A stretch of 64,000 nucleotides of DNA from Streptomyces sp. R44 (GCF_041053105.1 NZ_CP163444.1:5952001-6016000), one strand, 5' to 3'; shown: positions 8,993-18,494, counted from the first letter of the stretch. Notes: a model not told the origin generated them from the sequence alone. Program-made: numbers and translations.

Positions 8993-10126
8993 TCACTTCT
9001 GGCGCTTGTAGAACGGCAGCGCCACGACCTCGTAGGGCTCGTGGGTGCCGCGGATGTCCACACCTACACCCTGGGTGCCGGGCTCGGCGTGCGCCGCGTC
9101 CACGTACGCCATCGCGATCGGCTTTCCGAGCGTCGGGGAGGGGGCGCCGGAGGTGACCTCGCCGATGACCTGGCCGTCCTTGACGACCGGGAAGCCGGCG
9201 CGCGGGACCCGGCGGCCCTCGGCGACCAGACCGACGAGCTTGCGCGGCGGGGCGGTCTCGGCGCGCTGGGCGGCCTTCTCCAGGGCCTCGCGGCCGACGA
9301 AGCGGCCCTCGTTGGTGGTCTTCTCGAACTTCACGACCCGGCCGAGGCCGGCGTCGAAGGGGGTGAGGGCCGTGGTCAGCTCGTGGCCGTAGAGCGGCAT
9401 GCCCGCCTCCAGGCGGAGCGTGTCGCGGCAGGACAGGCCGCAGGGGATCAGGCCGACGCCCTCGCCCGCCTCGGTGAGCGCCTTCCACACGCCCTCGGCG
9501 TGCTCGGGCTTCAGGAACAGCTCGAAGCCGTCCTCGCCGGTGTAGCCGGTGCGGGCGATCAGCGCCGGGACGCCCGCGACCGTGCCGGGCAGGCCGGCGT
9601 AGTACTTGAGGCCGTCCAGGTCGGCGTCGGTGATCGACTTCAGGATGCCGGGGGACTCCGGGCCCTGGACCGCGATCAGGGCGTACGCGTCACGGTCGTC
9701 GCGGACCTCGGCGTCGAATCCCCCGTTCTCGGCCGCGCGGGCGACCAGGGCGTCGAGGACGACCTGGGCGTTGGAGGCGTTGGCGACGACCATGTACTCG
9801 GTCTCGCCGAGGCGGTAGACGATCAGGTCGTCGACGATGCCGCCGTCCTCCTGGCAGATCATCGTGTAGCGGGCGCGGCCGTTGCCCACGGTGGAGATGT
9901 TGCCGACCAGGGCGTAGTCCAGGAGGTCCACGGCCTGCGGGCCCGTGACCGTGATCTCGCCCATGTGGGAGAGGTCGAAGAGGCCGGCCTGGTTGCGGAC
10001 GGCGTTGTGCTCTTCGCGCTCGCTGCCGTACCGGAGCGGCATGTCCCAGCCGGCGAAGTCGGTCATGGTCGCGCCCAGCGAACGATGCAGGGCATCGAGG
10101 GCGGTCAGACGGGGGGCAGTGCTCAT
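8993..10126 (-). CDS. gcvT: Glycine cleavage system aminomethyltransferase (T protein)
   Basis: 377 residues from ATG 10126; GGGAG lies just upstream. It transfers the methylene unit from the aminomethyl-H protein to tetrahydrofolate and releases ammonia. Typical GcvT segments include [41 protein letters not shown] and [19 protein letters not shown]. The frame stays open to 10231, but that extension overlaps the glycine riboswitch and is not coding. It is the first gene of the gcvT-gcvH-glyA-sdaA group. Confidence 0.98.
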   Translation of the reverse strand: MSTAPRLTALDALHRSLGATMTDFAGWDMPLRYGSEREEHNAVRNQAGLFDLSHMGEITVTGPQAVDLLDYALVGNISTVGNGRARYTMICQEDGGIVDDLIVYRLGETEYMVVANASNAQVVLDALVARAAENGGFDAEVRDDRDAYALIAVQGPESPGILKSITDADLDGLKYYAGLPGTVAGVPALIARTGYTGEDGFELFLKPEHAEGVWKALTEAGEGVGLIPCGLSCRDTLRLEAGMPLYGHELTTALTPFDAGLGRVVKFEKTTNEGRFVGREALEKAAQRAETAPPRKLVGLVAEGRRVPRAGFPVVKDGQVIGEVTSGAPSPTLGKPIAMAYVDAAHAEPGTQGVGVDIRGTHEPYEVVALPFYKRQK

Positions 10127-10181
10127 GGGGTGGCTCCCGGGTCCCAAGGGCGTGATCGGTGACGAAAACACATGACGGGCG

Positions 10182-10410
10182 AGGACGTCCTCCCCATCTG
10201 TCATGGAACCTGAGAGGTTCACCGAGAGCATCTCGTCACCGACGGATCGGTGCCGGGAGGTCGGCTTGCACCTTGGGTGGGGACACGACAGGTGTCCCGC
10301 TTTTCAGATCTGCCTCATCCACGCGGTACGGGGCCTGAGAGATTCAAGGGAGGGTCTTGCTCCTTCGGCGCCCGGACGCGCTCGGCGGTCCGGAACTCTC
10401 CCGCGCGGAT
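10182..10410 (-). promoter_or_regulatory. Tandem glycine riboswitch controlling gcvT
   Basis: On the minus strand two aptamer cores are visible. Aptamer 1 has GGGAGAG (around 10397-10403), the core GCGCCGAAGGAGCAA (complement of 10357-10371) and AATCTCTCAGG (around 10334-10345). Aptamer 2 has a variant core CCACCCAAGGTGCAA (complement of 10266-10280), AACCTCTCAGG (around 10209-10219) and the closing segment GACAGATGGGGAGG (around 10185-10203). Conserved core sequences and the gcvT context make the identification firm. I cannot tell whether control is at transcription or translation. Confidence 0.93.
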
Positions 10411-10441
10411 TCGAGCGGCCGGTATGCGATTGTGCGGCGAC

Positions 10442-10462
10442 TGTGCGCGCCTGGCGCGCACA
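10442..10462. promoter_or_regulatory. Perfect 21-bp palindrome, candidate operator
   Basis: tgtgcgcgcc (10442-10451), one T, then ggcgcgcaca (10453-10462) are perfectly complementary. The site lies between the riboswitch leader on the minus strand and the P-loop gene on the plus strand, about where a promoter of either could be. Confidence 0.45.
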
Positions 10463-10573
10463 TCATTGCATGCGGTGTCGGCGGGGCAAATCGCTTGTGT
10501 CGCATTACCGATTCTTTACACTTCGTGGGCAAGGGTCTCCCAAGGTCTCCTGGGACCCGACAGGGGGAGAGCG

Positions 10574-11236
10574 ATGAGGATCCAGCACACCGGCGCATAC
10601 GCGACGAGCACCGGCATACCGTCCCAGCGGGCCCGCGCCCGGAGCCGCGGCCGCGGCCGCCTCCTGCGGGACCTGCGCGAGCGCGGCGGCCGCGGCCCCC
10701 GCGCCCTCACCTACGCCGCCGGCGACCTCGTCGTCGTCTCCGGGCTGCCCGGCAGCGGCAAGTCCACCCTGATGAAGCGCGCCGCCCAAGACAGCGGCAT
10801 CGACTCCCAGGACGCCCGCGAGCGCTGGGAGGCCCGGATGCCGCGCCTCCTCCCGTACGCCGTCTACCGCCCCCTGGTCCGGATCGCGCACTACGCCGGA
10901 CTGCGCCGCGCCCTGCGGTCCGGCGCGAGCCTGATCGTCCACGACTGCGGCACCCAGTCCTGGGTGCGGGGCTGGCTCGCCCGCGAGGCGAGACGGCGCG
11001 GCCGCGCCCTGCACCTGGTCCTCCTCGACGTCACCCCGGACACCGCGCGGGCCGGCCAGGAGGCCCGCGGCCGGGGCGTCTCCACGTACGCCTTCGCGCG
11101 GCACCGGCGGGCCGTCGGCCGGCTCCTGCGGGCCGCCGAGTCCGGCCGCCTCCCGCACGGCTGCGCCTCGGCGACCCTCCTCGACCGGGACGCCGCCGAC
11201 TCCCTCCGCAGGATCGGCTTCCGGGAGACCGCCTAG
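10574..11236 (+). CDS. P-loop ATPase/kinase (AAA_33-like) of unknown substrate
   Basis: 220 residues from ATG 10574, preceded by GGGGGAG. The Walker A motif is GLPGSGKSTLMKRA at about residue 60, directly after a beta strand (GDLVVVS). A Walker B-like strand is ASLIVHDCG. The later strand RALHLVLLDVTPDTA followed by Arg-rich helices resembles small-molecule or RNA kinases such as zeta-toxin/polynucleotide-kinase-type P-loop proteins. The 40 N-terminal residues are Arg/Gly-rich. The substrate is unknown. It is divergent from the glycine-catabolic genes and ends in a terminator, so it is probably monocistronic. Confidence 0.85.
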   Translation: MRIQHTGAYATSTGIPSQRARARSRGRGRLLRDLRERGGRGPRALTYAAGDLVVVSGLPGSGKSTLMKRAAQDSGIDSQDARERWEARMPRLLPYAVYRPLVRIAHYAGLRRALRSGASLIVHDCGTQSWVRGWLAREARRRGRALHLVLLDVTPDTARAGQEARGRGVSTYAFARHRRAVGRLLRAAESGRLPHGCASATLLDRDAADSLRRIGFRETA

Positions 11237-11237
11237 G

Positions 11238-11286
11238 GGGCGTCCGGTGTCCCGGGCCGTCCCGGGACGCCCGTACCCTTCCCTTT
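11238..11286 (+). terminator. Terminator after the P-loop gene
   Basis: Outer arms gggcgtcc (11238-11245) and ggacgccc (11265-11272) enclose an inner tcccggg/cccggga stem, followed by a pyrimidine-rich tail ending in TTTT. It starts one base after the stop codon. Confidence 0.75.
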
Positions 11287-11369
11287 TGGCCACGGCGGTG
11301 CCGGGGCGGCGTTAGGGTGCTGCCGGGCGGCCGGTGCGGCAGGCCGTGCGAGAAGGGGAAGACGCGACC

Positions 11370-12110
11370 GTGGACGTGACGTGGCCGGGCAACGAGCTCG
11401 AAGAGGTCCTTGCCGCCTCACTCGGCAACCCCGAGGCGGGCGGCCGGCTGGTCGAGGTGCTCGGCCGCAGCCCGGTCTGGGTGCCCCTGCCCAACGGCGG
11501 CGGCCCGGACAGCCCCGGACTCGACCTCGCCACGATGGAGATCGAGGGCGCGGCCTACGTGCCCGTCTTCAGCTCCGAGCAGCAGTTCCTCGCCGTCGTC
11601 GGCGACCACATGTCCTTCACCGTCGCCCCCGCCCGTGACTTCGCCCGCGGACTGCCCCCGCAGCTCGGCATCGCCGTGAACCCCGGCGGCACCGTCGGCG
11701 TCCCGCTGCCCCCGCCGGCCGTCGCCGAACTCTGCCGCATCGGCCGCACCCCGCTCGACGGCCCCGCCAGCGGCGGCCGCGTCCGGCTCTTCGAGCCCGA
11801 CTGGCAGGACGACCCGGTCGACTTCCTCGCCGCCGCCTCCGCCGAGTTCGAGGCCACCGGAGTCGTCGTCACCGCCCGCCGCGCCCTGGCCAGCGTCGAG
11901 GGCACCGAGCCGGCCCTCTTCATCGGCGTCCAGCTGGGCGGCTGGGACGGCGTCGACCGGAACGCCCCCCTGGACGCCCTCGGCCGGGCGCTCGGCCGGG
12001 TCGAGGTCGCCTGGCCGGTCAACCTCATCCTGCTCGACATGGCGCAGGACCCGGTCGGCGACTGGATGCTGGAGCGGGTTCGCCCCTTCTACCAGCGCGC
12101 CGCCGTGTGA
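11370..12110 (+). CDS. SseB-family protein (enhanced serine sensitivity type), first copy
   Basis: 246 residues from GTG 11370, with AGAAGGGGAAG about ten bases upstream. An in-frame GTG at 11334 is less likely. The N-terminal half matches the SseB N-terminal fold (ELEEVLAASLGNPEAGGRLV, then VPVFSSEQQFLAVVG). The C-terminal half (VVVTARRALASVEGTEPALFIG and a final MLERVRPFYQR) matches the SseB C-terminal domain. SseB was named in E. coli for altered serine sensitivity, but its molecular role is not known. It is followed by a second SseB-like gene 113 bases downstream. Confidence 0.85.
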   Translation: MDVTWPGNELEEVLAASLGNPEAGGRLVEVLGRSPVWVPLPNGGGPDSPGLDLATMEIEGAAYVPVFSSEQQFLAVVGDHMSFTVAPARDFARGLPPQLGIAVNPGGTVGVPLPPPAVAELCRIGRTPLDGPASGGRVRLFEPDWQDDPVDFLAAASAEFEATGVVVTARRALASVEGTEPALFIGVQLGGWDGVDRNAPLDALGRALGRVEVAWPVNLILLDMAQDPVGDWMLERVRPFYQRAAV

Positions 12111-12134
12111 GCGGCCCCCTGTTTAAGCTGAACT

Positions 12135-12182
12135 GACTCGATCGCTGCACCGACTCGCATCGCTGCACCGACTCGATCGCTG
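12135..12182. repeat. Three tandem 17-18 bp repeats between the two SseB-like genes
   Basis: The unit gactcgatcgctg occurs at 12135-12147 and 12170-12182, and as gactcgcatcgctg at 12152-12165, each separated by cacc. It lies 42 bases before the second gene and could be an array of binding sites or a simple duplication. Confidence 0.7.
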
Positions 12183-12223
12183 GACAGACCCACATGGTGG
12201 ACGGAAGAGGGGCGGGACCCAGG

Positions 12224-13015
12224 GTGAGCGCGTCAGGCACCGCTTCGACCGGGACGGTCGAGCACATGCTGCGCCAGGTGGCACCCGGACGCTACGACGC
12301 GTACGAGCAGTTGCTGCACGCCCTCGCCGACGGCGAGCTCTGGATGCTGCTCTGGCAGGGCGCCCCCGGCTCGCCCGACGCCCAGTACGGGAACATGGAG
12401 GTCGACGGCTTCGGCTACGCGCCCTGCGTCACCTCCCCGCAGGAGCTCGCCGCCTCCGGCTGGAGCCGCGCCCACGAACTCGTCACCGGCCGCGAGATCG
12501 CCCGCGCCCTCTACCCCGACCGCTGGGGCGTCTGGCTCAATCCGCACGCCCCCGGCGGCGGGGTCGGCATCCCCTGGGCCGACCTGCGCCGGATCGCCAC
12601 CGGTCTGGACCGGATGCCCGCCGGGCCGCTGCGCGTCACCGAGCCCGCCCTGGAGATCCCGCAGTTCTACGCCCTGCTCACGCAGAACGCGCACCGCACC
12701 CCGGCCGTCCGGTCGCTGCGCCGCGGCTGGGTGCAGCCGGCGCTCGGCTCCCCGTACCTCGCCATCGGTCTCGACCTGTACGACACGTCCCCGGCGACCG
12801 TCGACACGGTCCGCTCGATGATGCGCCAGTCGATCGGCTCCGTCCCCGACGGACTGCCCGTCTCCACGGTCGCCCTCTCCGACGCGTACGACCCGGTGGC
12901 GCTCTGGCTGCGGGCGAACGCGCGCCCCTTCTACGACCGCGAGGCACACGCCGGACGCGGTTCCGCCGCCGTACCGGGGTACGGATACCCGCCGCCGGCG
13001 CCGTCCGGATACTGA
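12224..13015 (+). CDS. SseB-family protein, second copy
   Basis: 263 residues from GTG 12224, with AGAGGGG 10-14 bases upstream; ATG 12194 is the alternative start but has no ribosome site. The N-terminal segment (ALADGELWMLLWQGAPGSP, then GFGYAPCVTSPQELAASGW) and the C-terminal half (YLAIGLDLYDTSPATVD, final RPFYDREA) have the same architecture as the preceding gene, so the pair looks like an old duplication. A short Gly/Pro/Tyr-rich tail (VPGYGYPPPAPSGY) ends the protein. Function is unknown. A terminator follows. Confidence 0.83.
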   Translation: MSASGTASTGTVEHMLRQVAPGRYDAYEQLLHALADGELWMLLWQGAPGSPDAQYGNMEVDGFGYAPCVTSPQELAASGWSRAHELVTGREIARALYPDRWGVWLNPHAPGGGVGIPWADLRRIATGLDRMPAGPLRVTEPALEIPQFYALLTQNAHRTPAVRSLRRGWVQPALGSPYLAIGLDLYDTSPATVDTVRSMMRQSIGSVPDGLPVSTVALSDAYDPVALWLRANARPFYDREAHAGRGSAAVPGYGYPPPAPSGY

Positions 13016-13043
13016 GACGCCACAAGCGTCCCACTTGTCGGAA

Positions 13044-13073
13044 AAGGCCTCCCGAGTCCCCTCCGGAGGCCTT
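13044..13073 (+). terminator. Terminator after the second SseB-like gene
   Basis: aaggcctcc (13044-13052) and ggaggcctt (13065-13073) form a perfect nine-base stem with a 12-base loop, 28 bases after the stop. Confidence 0.75.
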
Positions 13074-13377
13074 CGTTCACCCCAATTCCATAGGGCACGG
13101 CACCAGTTGAGTGGCATGTCCGATTGCGCACAAGAGGGCCCCGGTTGGTCCGCTCACGTGATCACGACGTCCGGATAACGGAAGTCGCAGCACCGCATCA
13201 CGTTTGAGCAAACATTCACCTTCAGGTCTGGCGGGTGATCGCAAGCGCATTGAAGACTCCCCGGAACACAGGGCGTTCGACTCCTTTCGAGCCGATGTCC
13301 AGCAGGTTGTTCCACCGAGCCGCTACCCGCGGCGGGCAAGGGCCGGCTACCGGCGGCCGAGAGGGGTCCTCACCACG
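13074..13377. other. Intergenic region upstream of the peptide-transport operon
   Basis: No gene is seen. It should contain the promoter of the five-gene transporter operon. An AT-richer patch with gtttgagcaaac (a gttt/aaac inverted repeat, around 13202-13213) stands out. The final 20 bases hold the Shine-Dalgarno GAGAGGGG for the first permease gene. Confidence 0.4.
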
Positions 13378-14406
13378 ATGACGGCACCACTGCACGAGAC
13401 GAGTGCGGGCGAGGCGACCGCCACCGTCGACGGCGCGCCCGACGCTCCCGGCACTCCGGACAACTCCGGCGCCTCCGGCAAGGCGATCGAGGGCCGCTCG
13501 CCCTGGAAGATCGCCTGGACCCGGCTCAAGCGCGACAAACTGGCCCTCGCGGGCGCCTTCGTCGTCGTCTTCCTGATCCTCGTCGCGATCTTCGCACCGG
13601 TCATCGTGGGCCTCCTCGGCCACCCGCCGGACGAGTTCCACGAGGACCAGATCGACCCGCTGTTCGGCACGCCGATCGGGTCCTGGGGCGGCGCGAGCAA
13701 GGACTTCCTGTTCGGCGTCGAGCCCGTCAACGGCCGCGACGTCTTCAGCCGGATCGTCTACGGCGCCCGGATCTCGCTGCTCGTCGCCTTCCTGGCGGCG
13801 GTCTTCGCGGTCTTCCTCGGCACCGTCCTCGGCATCATCGCGGGCTACTTCGGCGGCTGGATCGACGCGGCCCTCAGCCGGGTCATGGACGTCATGCTCG
13901 CCTTCCCGCAGCTGCTCTTCACGATCGCCCTGGTCTCGGTGCTTCCGAACCAGTTCATGGGCCTGGACGGATCGGGCGTGCGCATCGCCGCCCTCGTCCT
14001 GGTGATCGGCTTCTTCGGCTGGCCGTACGTCGGCCGCATCGTCCGCGGCCAGACCCTCTCGCTGCGCAACCGCGAGTACGTCGAGGCCGCCCAGAGCCTG
14101 GGCGCCGGCCGGCTCTACATCCTGCGGCGCGAGCTGCTGCCCAACCTGATCGCCCCGATCATGGTCTACGCGACCCTCATGATCCCCACCAACATCCTCA
14201 CCGAAGCGGCGCTCAGCTTCCTCGGCGCGGGTGTGAAGCCTCCCACCGCTTCCTGGGGCCAGATGCTGTCGACGGCCATCACCACCTACGAGTCGGACCC
14301 CCTCTTCATGGTGATCCCCGGCCTCGCGATCTTCATCACCGTTCTGGCGTTCAACCTCTTCGGCGACGGCGTGCGTGACGCGCTCGACCCGAAGGGCTCC
14401 CGCTGA
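13378..14406 (+). CDS. Oligopeptide ABC transporter permease, DppC/OppC type
   Basis: 342 residues from ATG 13378. The N-terminal 45 residues are a hydrophilic Ala/Asp/Thr-rich extension, then the OppC signature WTRLKRDKLALAGAFVVV starts the first membrane segment. Six membrane segments fit. The periplasmic-side marker GRDVFSRIVYGARISL and the EAA loop EYVEAAQSLGAGRLYILRR (contact with the ATPases) are clear. It works with the OppB-type permease at 16393. It is the first gene of an operon permease, binding protein, permease, ATPase, ATPase. Confidence 0.94.
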   Translation: MTAPLHETSAGEATATVDGAPDAPGTPDNSGASGKAIEGRSPWKIAWTRLKRDKLALAGAFVVVFLILVAIFAPVIVGLLGHPPDEFHEDQIDPLFGTPIGSWGGASKDFLFGVEPVNGRDVFSRIVYGARISLLVAFLAAVFAVFLGTVLGIIAGYFGGWIDAALSRVMDVMLAFPQLLFTIALVSVLPNQFMGLDGSGVRIAALVLVIGFFGWPYVGRIVRGQTLSLRNREYVEAAQSLGAGRLYILRRELLPNLIAPIMVYATLMIPTNILTEAALSFLGAGVKPPTASWGQMLSTAITTYESDPLFMVIPGLAIFITVLAFNLFGDGVRDALDPKGSR

Positions 14407-14515
14407 CCGTTCGCCGACGACACGCAAGACCCGCCCCTGCCGCTGGCGACAGGAGGCCCACCCCAATCGGCGGACCGCCGTAACGGCCGCCACTATCCCG
14501 GAGGTTGCTGGACCC

Positions 14516-16279
14516 ATGCTGAAGAGCTCTCAGCGCAGAATCGCCGCGGGCGCGCTGCTTGCCGCGGCCACGATGGTCGTCACGACCGCCTGTGGCGGCG
14601 GCAGCGGCGACGGTGGCGGCAAGGGCACGTCGGGTGCCGCCGGCTTCAACGGCGCCGTGAACAAGGTCGCCAGCCCCTCCACGAAGAAGGGCGGCGAGCT
14701 GAAGTTCATCGGCTCGCAGGAGGCCGACTCGTGGGACCCGCAGCGCGGCTACTACGGCTTCGTGTGGGACTTCCAGCGCTACTACACGCGTCAGCTCGTC
14801 TCCTTCAAGTCCGAGCCGGGCGCCGCCTCCACCGAGCTGGTCCCGGACCTCGCCACCGACTCCGGCAAGGTCTCGGCGGACGGCCTCACCTACACGTTCA
14901 CGCTGAAGGACGGCGTGAAGTGGGAGGACGGCAAGCCGATCACCTCCAAGGACATCAAGTACGGCATCGAGCGCATCTGGGCCCAGGACGTCATCTCCGG
15001 CGGCCCGATCTACCTCCAGCAGGTCCTCGACCCCAAGGGCGAGTACAAGGGTCCGTACAAGGACACCACCACGGACAAGCTCGGTCTGAAGGCCATCGAG
15101 ACGCCGGACGACAAGACCATCATCTTCAAGCTGCCGGTCGCCAACGGTGACTTCCTGCAGATGCTGGCCATGCCCGCCGCCTCCCCGGTCCGCCAGGACA
15201 AGGACACCAAGGCCAAGTACGGCCTGAACGTCTTCTCCTCCGGCCCGTACAAGTGGCAGTCGTACACGCCGAACAAGTCCATGAAGCTCGTCCGCAACAC
15301 GAACTGGGACGCCAAGACGGACACCATCCGCAAGGCGCTCCCGGACACCATCAGCGTCACGTTCACCACGAACGCCGACGACATGGACAACCGTCTGGTC
15401 GAGGGCGAGTACGACCTCGACATCAACGCGACCGGTGTCGGCGCCGCCGCCCGCCAGAAGGTCCTCCAGCAGCACAAGGACAACGTCGACAACCCGCAGA
15501 CGGGCTTCATCCGCTACGCGGTCTTCCCGCAGACGGTCATCGACAACATCGAGTGCCGCAAGGCGATCATCTACGCCGCCGACTCGAAGTCCCTCCAGAC
15601 CGCCCGTGGTGGCCCGCAGGCCGGTGGCGACATCGCCTCCAACATGCTGCCGCCGGCGATCAAGGGTGCCGACCCGAAGGCCGACCCGTACGGCAAGCTC
15701 GGTGGCGCCCCGGACCTGGCCAAGGCCAAGGAGGCGCTGAAGAAGTGCGGTAAGCCGAACGGCTTCAAGACCACGATCGCGGTCCGCAACAACAAGAAGA
15801 TCGAGATCGCGACCGCCGAGTCCCTCCAGCAGTCGCTGAAGGCCGTCGGCATCGACGCCCAGATCGACCAGTTCGACGGCGCCCAGACCTCCGGCATCAT
15901 CGGTTCGCCGAAGGTGGTCAAGGAGAAGGGCTACGGCATCATCATCATGGGCTGGGGCGCCGACTTCCCGACCGGTCAGGGCTTCCTCCAGCCGCTGGTC
16001 GACGGCCGCTTCATCCTCCAGAGCGGCAACAACAACTTCTCCGAGCTGAACGACAAGGCCATCAACGGCCTGTTCGACCAGGCGCTGAAGGAGACCGACC
16101 CGACCAAGGCCGGCGAGCTCTACAAGCAGATCAACACGAAGGTGTCGGAGGCCGCGGTCTACCTGCCCTTCACCCACGAGAAGAACATCATCTGGCGCAG
16201 CTCCCGGCTGACCAACGTCTACACGGCGGACGCCTACAACGGCCGCTACGACTACGCGTCGCTCGGCGTCGTCAAGTAA
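14516..16279 (+). CDS. Peptide ABC transporter substrate-binding lipoprotein (SBP family 5)
   Basis: 587 residues from ATG 14516 with GGAGG upstream. The signal (AGALLAAATMVVTTAC) ends at lipidated cysteine 26, followed by a Gly/Ser linker. The family-5 binding-protein fold is seen from GGELKFIGSQEADSWDPQRG onwards, with GLTYTFTLKDGVKWEDGKPI, the classic region for this family, near residue 125. It should capture oligopeptides outside the membrane and deliver them to the two permeases. The codon use is strongly biased to C-ending codons, which suggests high expression. Peptide specificity cannot be told. Confidence 0.96.
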   Translation: MLKSSQRRIAAGALLAAATMVVTTACGGGSGDGGGKGTSGAAGFNGAVNKVASPSTKKGGELKFIGSQEADSWDPQRGYYGFVWDFQRYYTRQLVSFKSEPGAASTELVPDLATDSGKVSADGLTYTFTLKDGVKWEDGKPITSKDIKYGIERIWAQDVISGGPIYLQQVLDPKGEYKGPYKDTTTDKLGLKAIETPDDKTIIFKLPVANGDFLQMLAMPAASPVRQDKDTKAKYGLNVFSSGPYKWQSYTPNKSMKLVRNTNWDAKTDTIRKALPDTISVTFTTNADDMDNRLVEGEYDLDINATGVGAAARQKVLQQHKDNVDNPQTGFIRYAVFPQTVIDNIECRKAIIYAADSKSLQTARGGPQAGGDIASNMLPPAIKGADPKADPYGKLGGAPDLAKAKEALKKCGKPNGFKTTIAVRNNKKIEIATAESLQQSLKAVGIDAQIDQFDGAQTSGIIGSPKVVKEKGYGIIIMGWGADFPTGQGFLQPLVDGRFILQSGNNNFSELNDKAINGLFDQALKETDPTKAGELYKQINTKVSEAAVYLPFTHEKNIIWRSSRLTNVYTADAYNGRYDYASLGVVK

Positions 16280-16392
16280 TCCGACCCGCTTCACCGGCGC
16301 ACCACCCGCCGCCAGGTCCGAAGGGCAGGTGATGGCCGCCCCGGCGGCCGGGGAATCCGATCGGGTTCCCCGGCCGCCGACCGGCCGACCGC

Positions 16393-17391
16393 ATGCTTGC
16401 ATACATAATCCGGCGACTCTTCGCGGTCGTCGTGATGCTGCTCGTCGTCACACTGGTGACGCTCAGCATCTTCTTCCTCATCCCCAAGATGACCGGCAGC
16501 GATCCTGCCGCGATGTTCGTCGGCAAGCAGGCGGATCCGGCTTCCATCGAGGCCATCCGGCAGAAGCTGGGCCTGGACGAGCCGATCCTGGTGCAGTTCT
16601 GGCACTTCGTCTCCGGCATCTTCGTCGGGCGTGACTACACCGGCGGCGGCGACACCATCCACTGCGCCGCGCCCTGCTTCGGCTACTCGTTCCGTACCGA
16701 GCAGGACGTCTGGACCATGCTGACCGACGCCTTCCCGGTCACCCTGTCCATGGTTCTCGGTGCCGCCGTGCTGTGGCTGGTCCTCGGTGTCTCCACGGGT
16801 GTGGTCTCCGCGCTCAAGCGGGGCACGATGATCGACCGCGCGGCGATGATCACCGCGCTGGCCGGCGTCTCGCTCCCCATCTTCTTCACCGCCATGCTCT
16901 CCATGCTCGTCTTCCGCACGCAGCTGGGCTGGCTCAAGTCCTCGTACACCCCGATCACCGATTCCTTCGGCGGCTGGTTCGGCGGCCTGCTCCTTCCCTG
17001 GGTCACCCTCGCCTTCCTGTACGCGGCGATGTACGCGCGCCTCACCCGCGCCACCATGCTGGAGGTCCTCGGCGAGGACTACATCCGCACCGCGCGGGCC
17101 AAGGGCCTGCCGGAGCCGGTCGTGCTCGGCAAGCACGCCATGCGCTCCACCATGACCCCCATCCTGACCATCTTCGGCATGGACCTCGGCGCCCTCGTCG
17201 GCGGCGCGATCCTGACCGAGACCGCGTTCAGCCTTCCCGGCCTCGGCCAGGCGGCCTTCCGGGCCGTCAGCGAGCGGGACCTGCCGCTGATCCTGGCGGT
17301 CACGCTCATCACCGCCGCCGCCGTGGTCATCGCCAACCTCGTGGTGGACCTTCTGTACGCGGTGATCGACCCCCGAGTGAGGCTCGCATGA
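16393..17391 (+). CDS. Oligopeptide ABC transporter permease, DppB/OppB type
   Basis: 332 residues from ATG 16393. The N-terminus [19 protein letters not shown] is the standard OppB first helix. Six membrane segments fit, and the EAA loop reads [21 protein letters not shown]. The region [20 protein letters not shown] in the first extracytoplasmic loop is an insertion with two cysteines not common in OppB and may form a disulfide. The ATG of the next gene overlaps the stop (ATGA), so the two are translationally coupled. Confidence 0.94.
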   Translation: MLAYIIRRLFAVVVMLLVVTLVTLSIFFLIPKMTGSDPAAMFVGKQADPASIEAIRQKLGLDEPILVQFWHFVSGIFVGRDYTGGGDTIHCAAPCFGYSFRTEQDVWTMLTDAFPVTLSMVLGAAVLWLVLGVSTGVVSALKRGTMIDRAAMITALAGVSLPIFFTAMLSMLVFRTQLGWLKSSYTPITDSFGGWFGGLLLPWVTLAFLYAAMYARLTRATMLEVLGEDYIRTARAKGLPEPVVLGKHAMRSTMTPILTIFGMDLGALVGGAILTETAFSLPGLGQAAFRAVSERDLPLILAVTLITAAAVVIANLVVDLLYAVIDPRVRLA

Positions 17392-18494
17392 CGGACAAGC
17401 TGACGAAGACGGGCGCGGCGGTCGGAGAGCCCGTCGACACCGGGAAGTCCGCCCCGTCCGACGCCTTCCTCGACGTACGCGACCTGAAGATCCACTTCCC
17501 GACCGACGACGGTCTGGTCAAGTCGGTCGACGGTCTCAGCTTCCAGCTGGAGAAGGGCAAGACCCTCGGCATCGTGGGCGAGTCCGGCTCCGGCAAGTCG
17601 GTCACCTCGCTCGGCATCATGGGCCTGCACACCGTCGGCCAGTACGGCCGGCAGAAGGCCCGCATCTCCGGCGAGATCTGGCTGAACGGGCGCGAGCTGC
17701 TCTCCGCGGACCCCGAAGAGGTCCGCAAGATGCGCGGCCGCGAGATGGCGATGATCTTCCAGGACCCGCTGTCCGCGATGCACCCGTACTACTCCGTCGG
17801 CAACCAGATCGTGGAGGCGTACCGCATCCACAACGACGTCGACAAGAAGACGGCGAAGAAGCGGGCCGTCGAACTCCTCGACCGGGTCGGCATCCCCGAG
17901 CCCGCCAAGCGGTTCGACAACTACCCGCACGAGTTCTCCGGCGGTATGCGCCAGCGCGCGATGATCGCCATGGCGCTCGTCAACAACCCCGAGCTCCTCA
18001 TCGCGGACGAGCCCACCACGGCGCTCGACGTCACCGTGCAGGCCCAGATCCTGGACCTCATGCGGGACCTCCAGAAGGAGTTCGGCTCCGCCGTCGTCAT
18101 CATCACGCACGACCTCGGCGTCGTCGCCGAGCTCGCCGACGACATCCTCGTGATGTACGGCGGCCGGTGCGTCGAGCGCGGCCCCGCCGAGTCCGTCTTC
18201 TACGAGCCGCAGCACCCCTACACCTGGGGCCTGCTCGGCTCGATGCCGCGGATCGACCGCGAGCAGACCGAGCGGCTCATCCCGGTCAAGGGCAACCCGC
18301 CCAGCCTCATCAACGTCCCGAGCGGCTGCGCCTTCAACCCGCGGTGCCCGTACGCGGACGTCCCCAAGGGCGGCATCACGCGCACCCAGCGCCCCGAGCT
18401 GGCCCTGGCCGGCGAGCGCCACTACTCGGCCTGCCACATGCCGCAGGAGGAGCGCACCCGCATCTGGACCGAAGAGATTGCGCCGAAGCTGTGA
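17388..18494 (+). CDS. Oligopeptide ABC transporter ATP-binding protein, OppD/DppD type
   Basis: 368 residues from ATG 17388. Walker [14 protein letters not shown]-loop [17 protein letters not shown], signature [17 protein letters not shown], Walker [13 protein letters not shown] and the switch His in VVIITHDLG are all intact. The C-terminal oligopeptide-transporter extension carries the cysteine cluster [10 protein letters not shown] and a later SACH, the [4Fe-4S]-like motif found in OppD proteins. It pairs with the following OppF-type ATPase. It overlaps both neighbours by four bases. Confidence 0.95.
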   Translation: MTDKLTKTGAAVGEPVDTGKSAPSDAFLDVRDLKIHFPTDDGLVKSVDGLSFQLEKGKTLGIVGESGSGKSVTSLGIMGLHTVGQYGRQKARISGEIWLNGRELLSADPEEVRKMRGREMAMIFQDPLSAMHPYYSVGNQIVEAYRIHNDVDKKTAKKRAVELLDRVGIPEPAKRFDNYPHEFSGGMRQRAMIAMALVNNPELLIADEPTTALDVTVQAQILDLMRDLQKEFGSAVVIITHDLGVVAELADDILVMYGGRCVERGPAESVFYEPQHPYTWGLLGSMPRIDREQTERLIPVKGNPPSLINVPSGCAFNPRCPYADVPKGGITRTQRPELALAGERHYSACHMPQEERTRIWTEEIAPKL

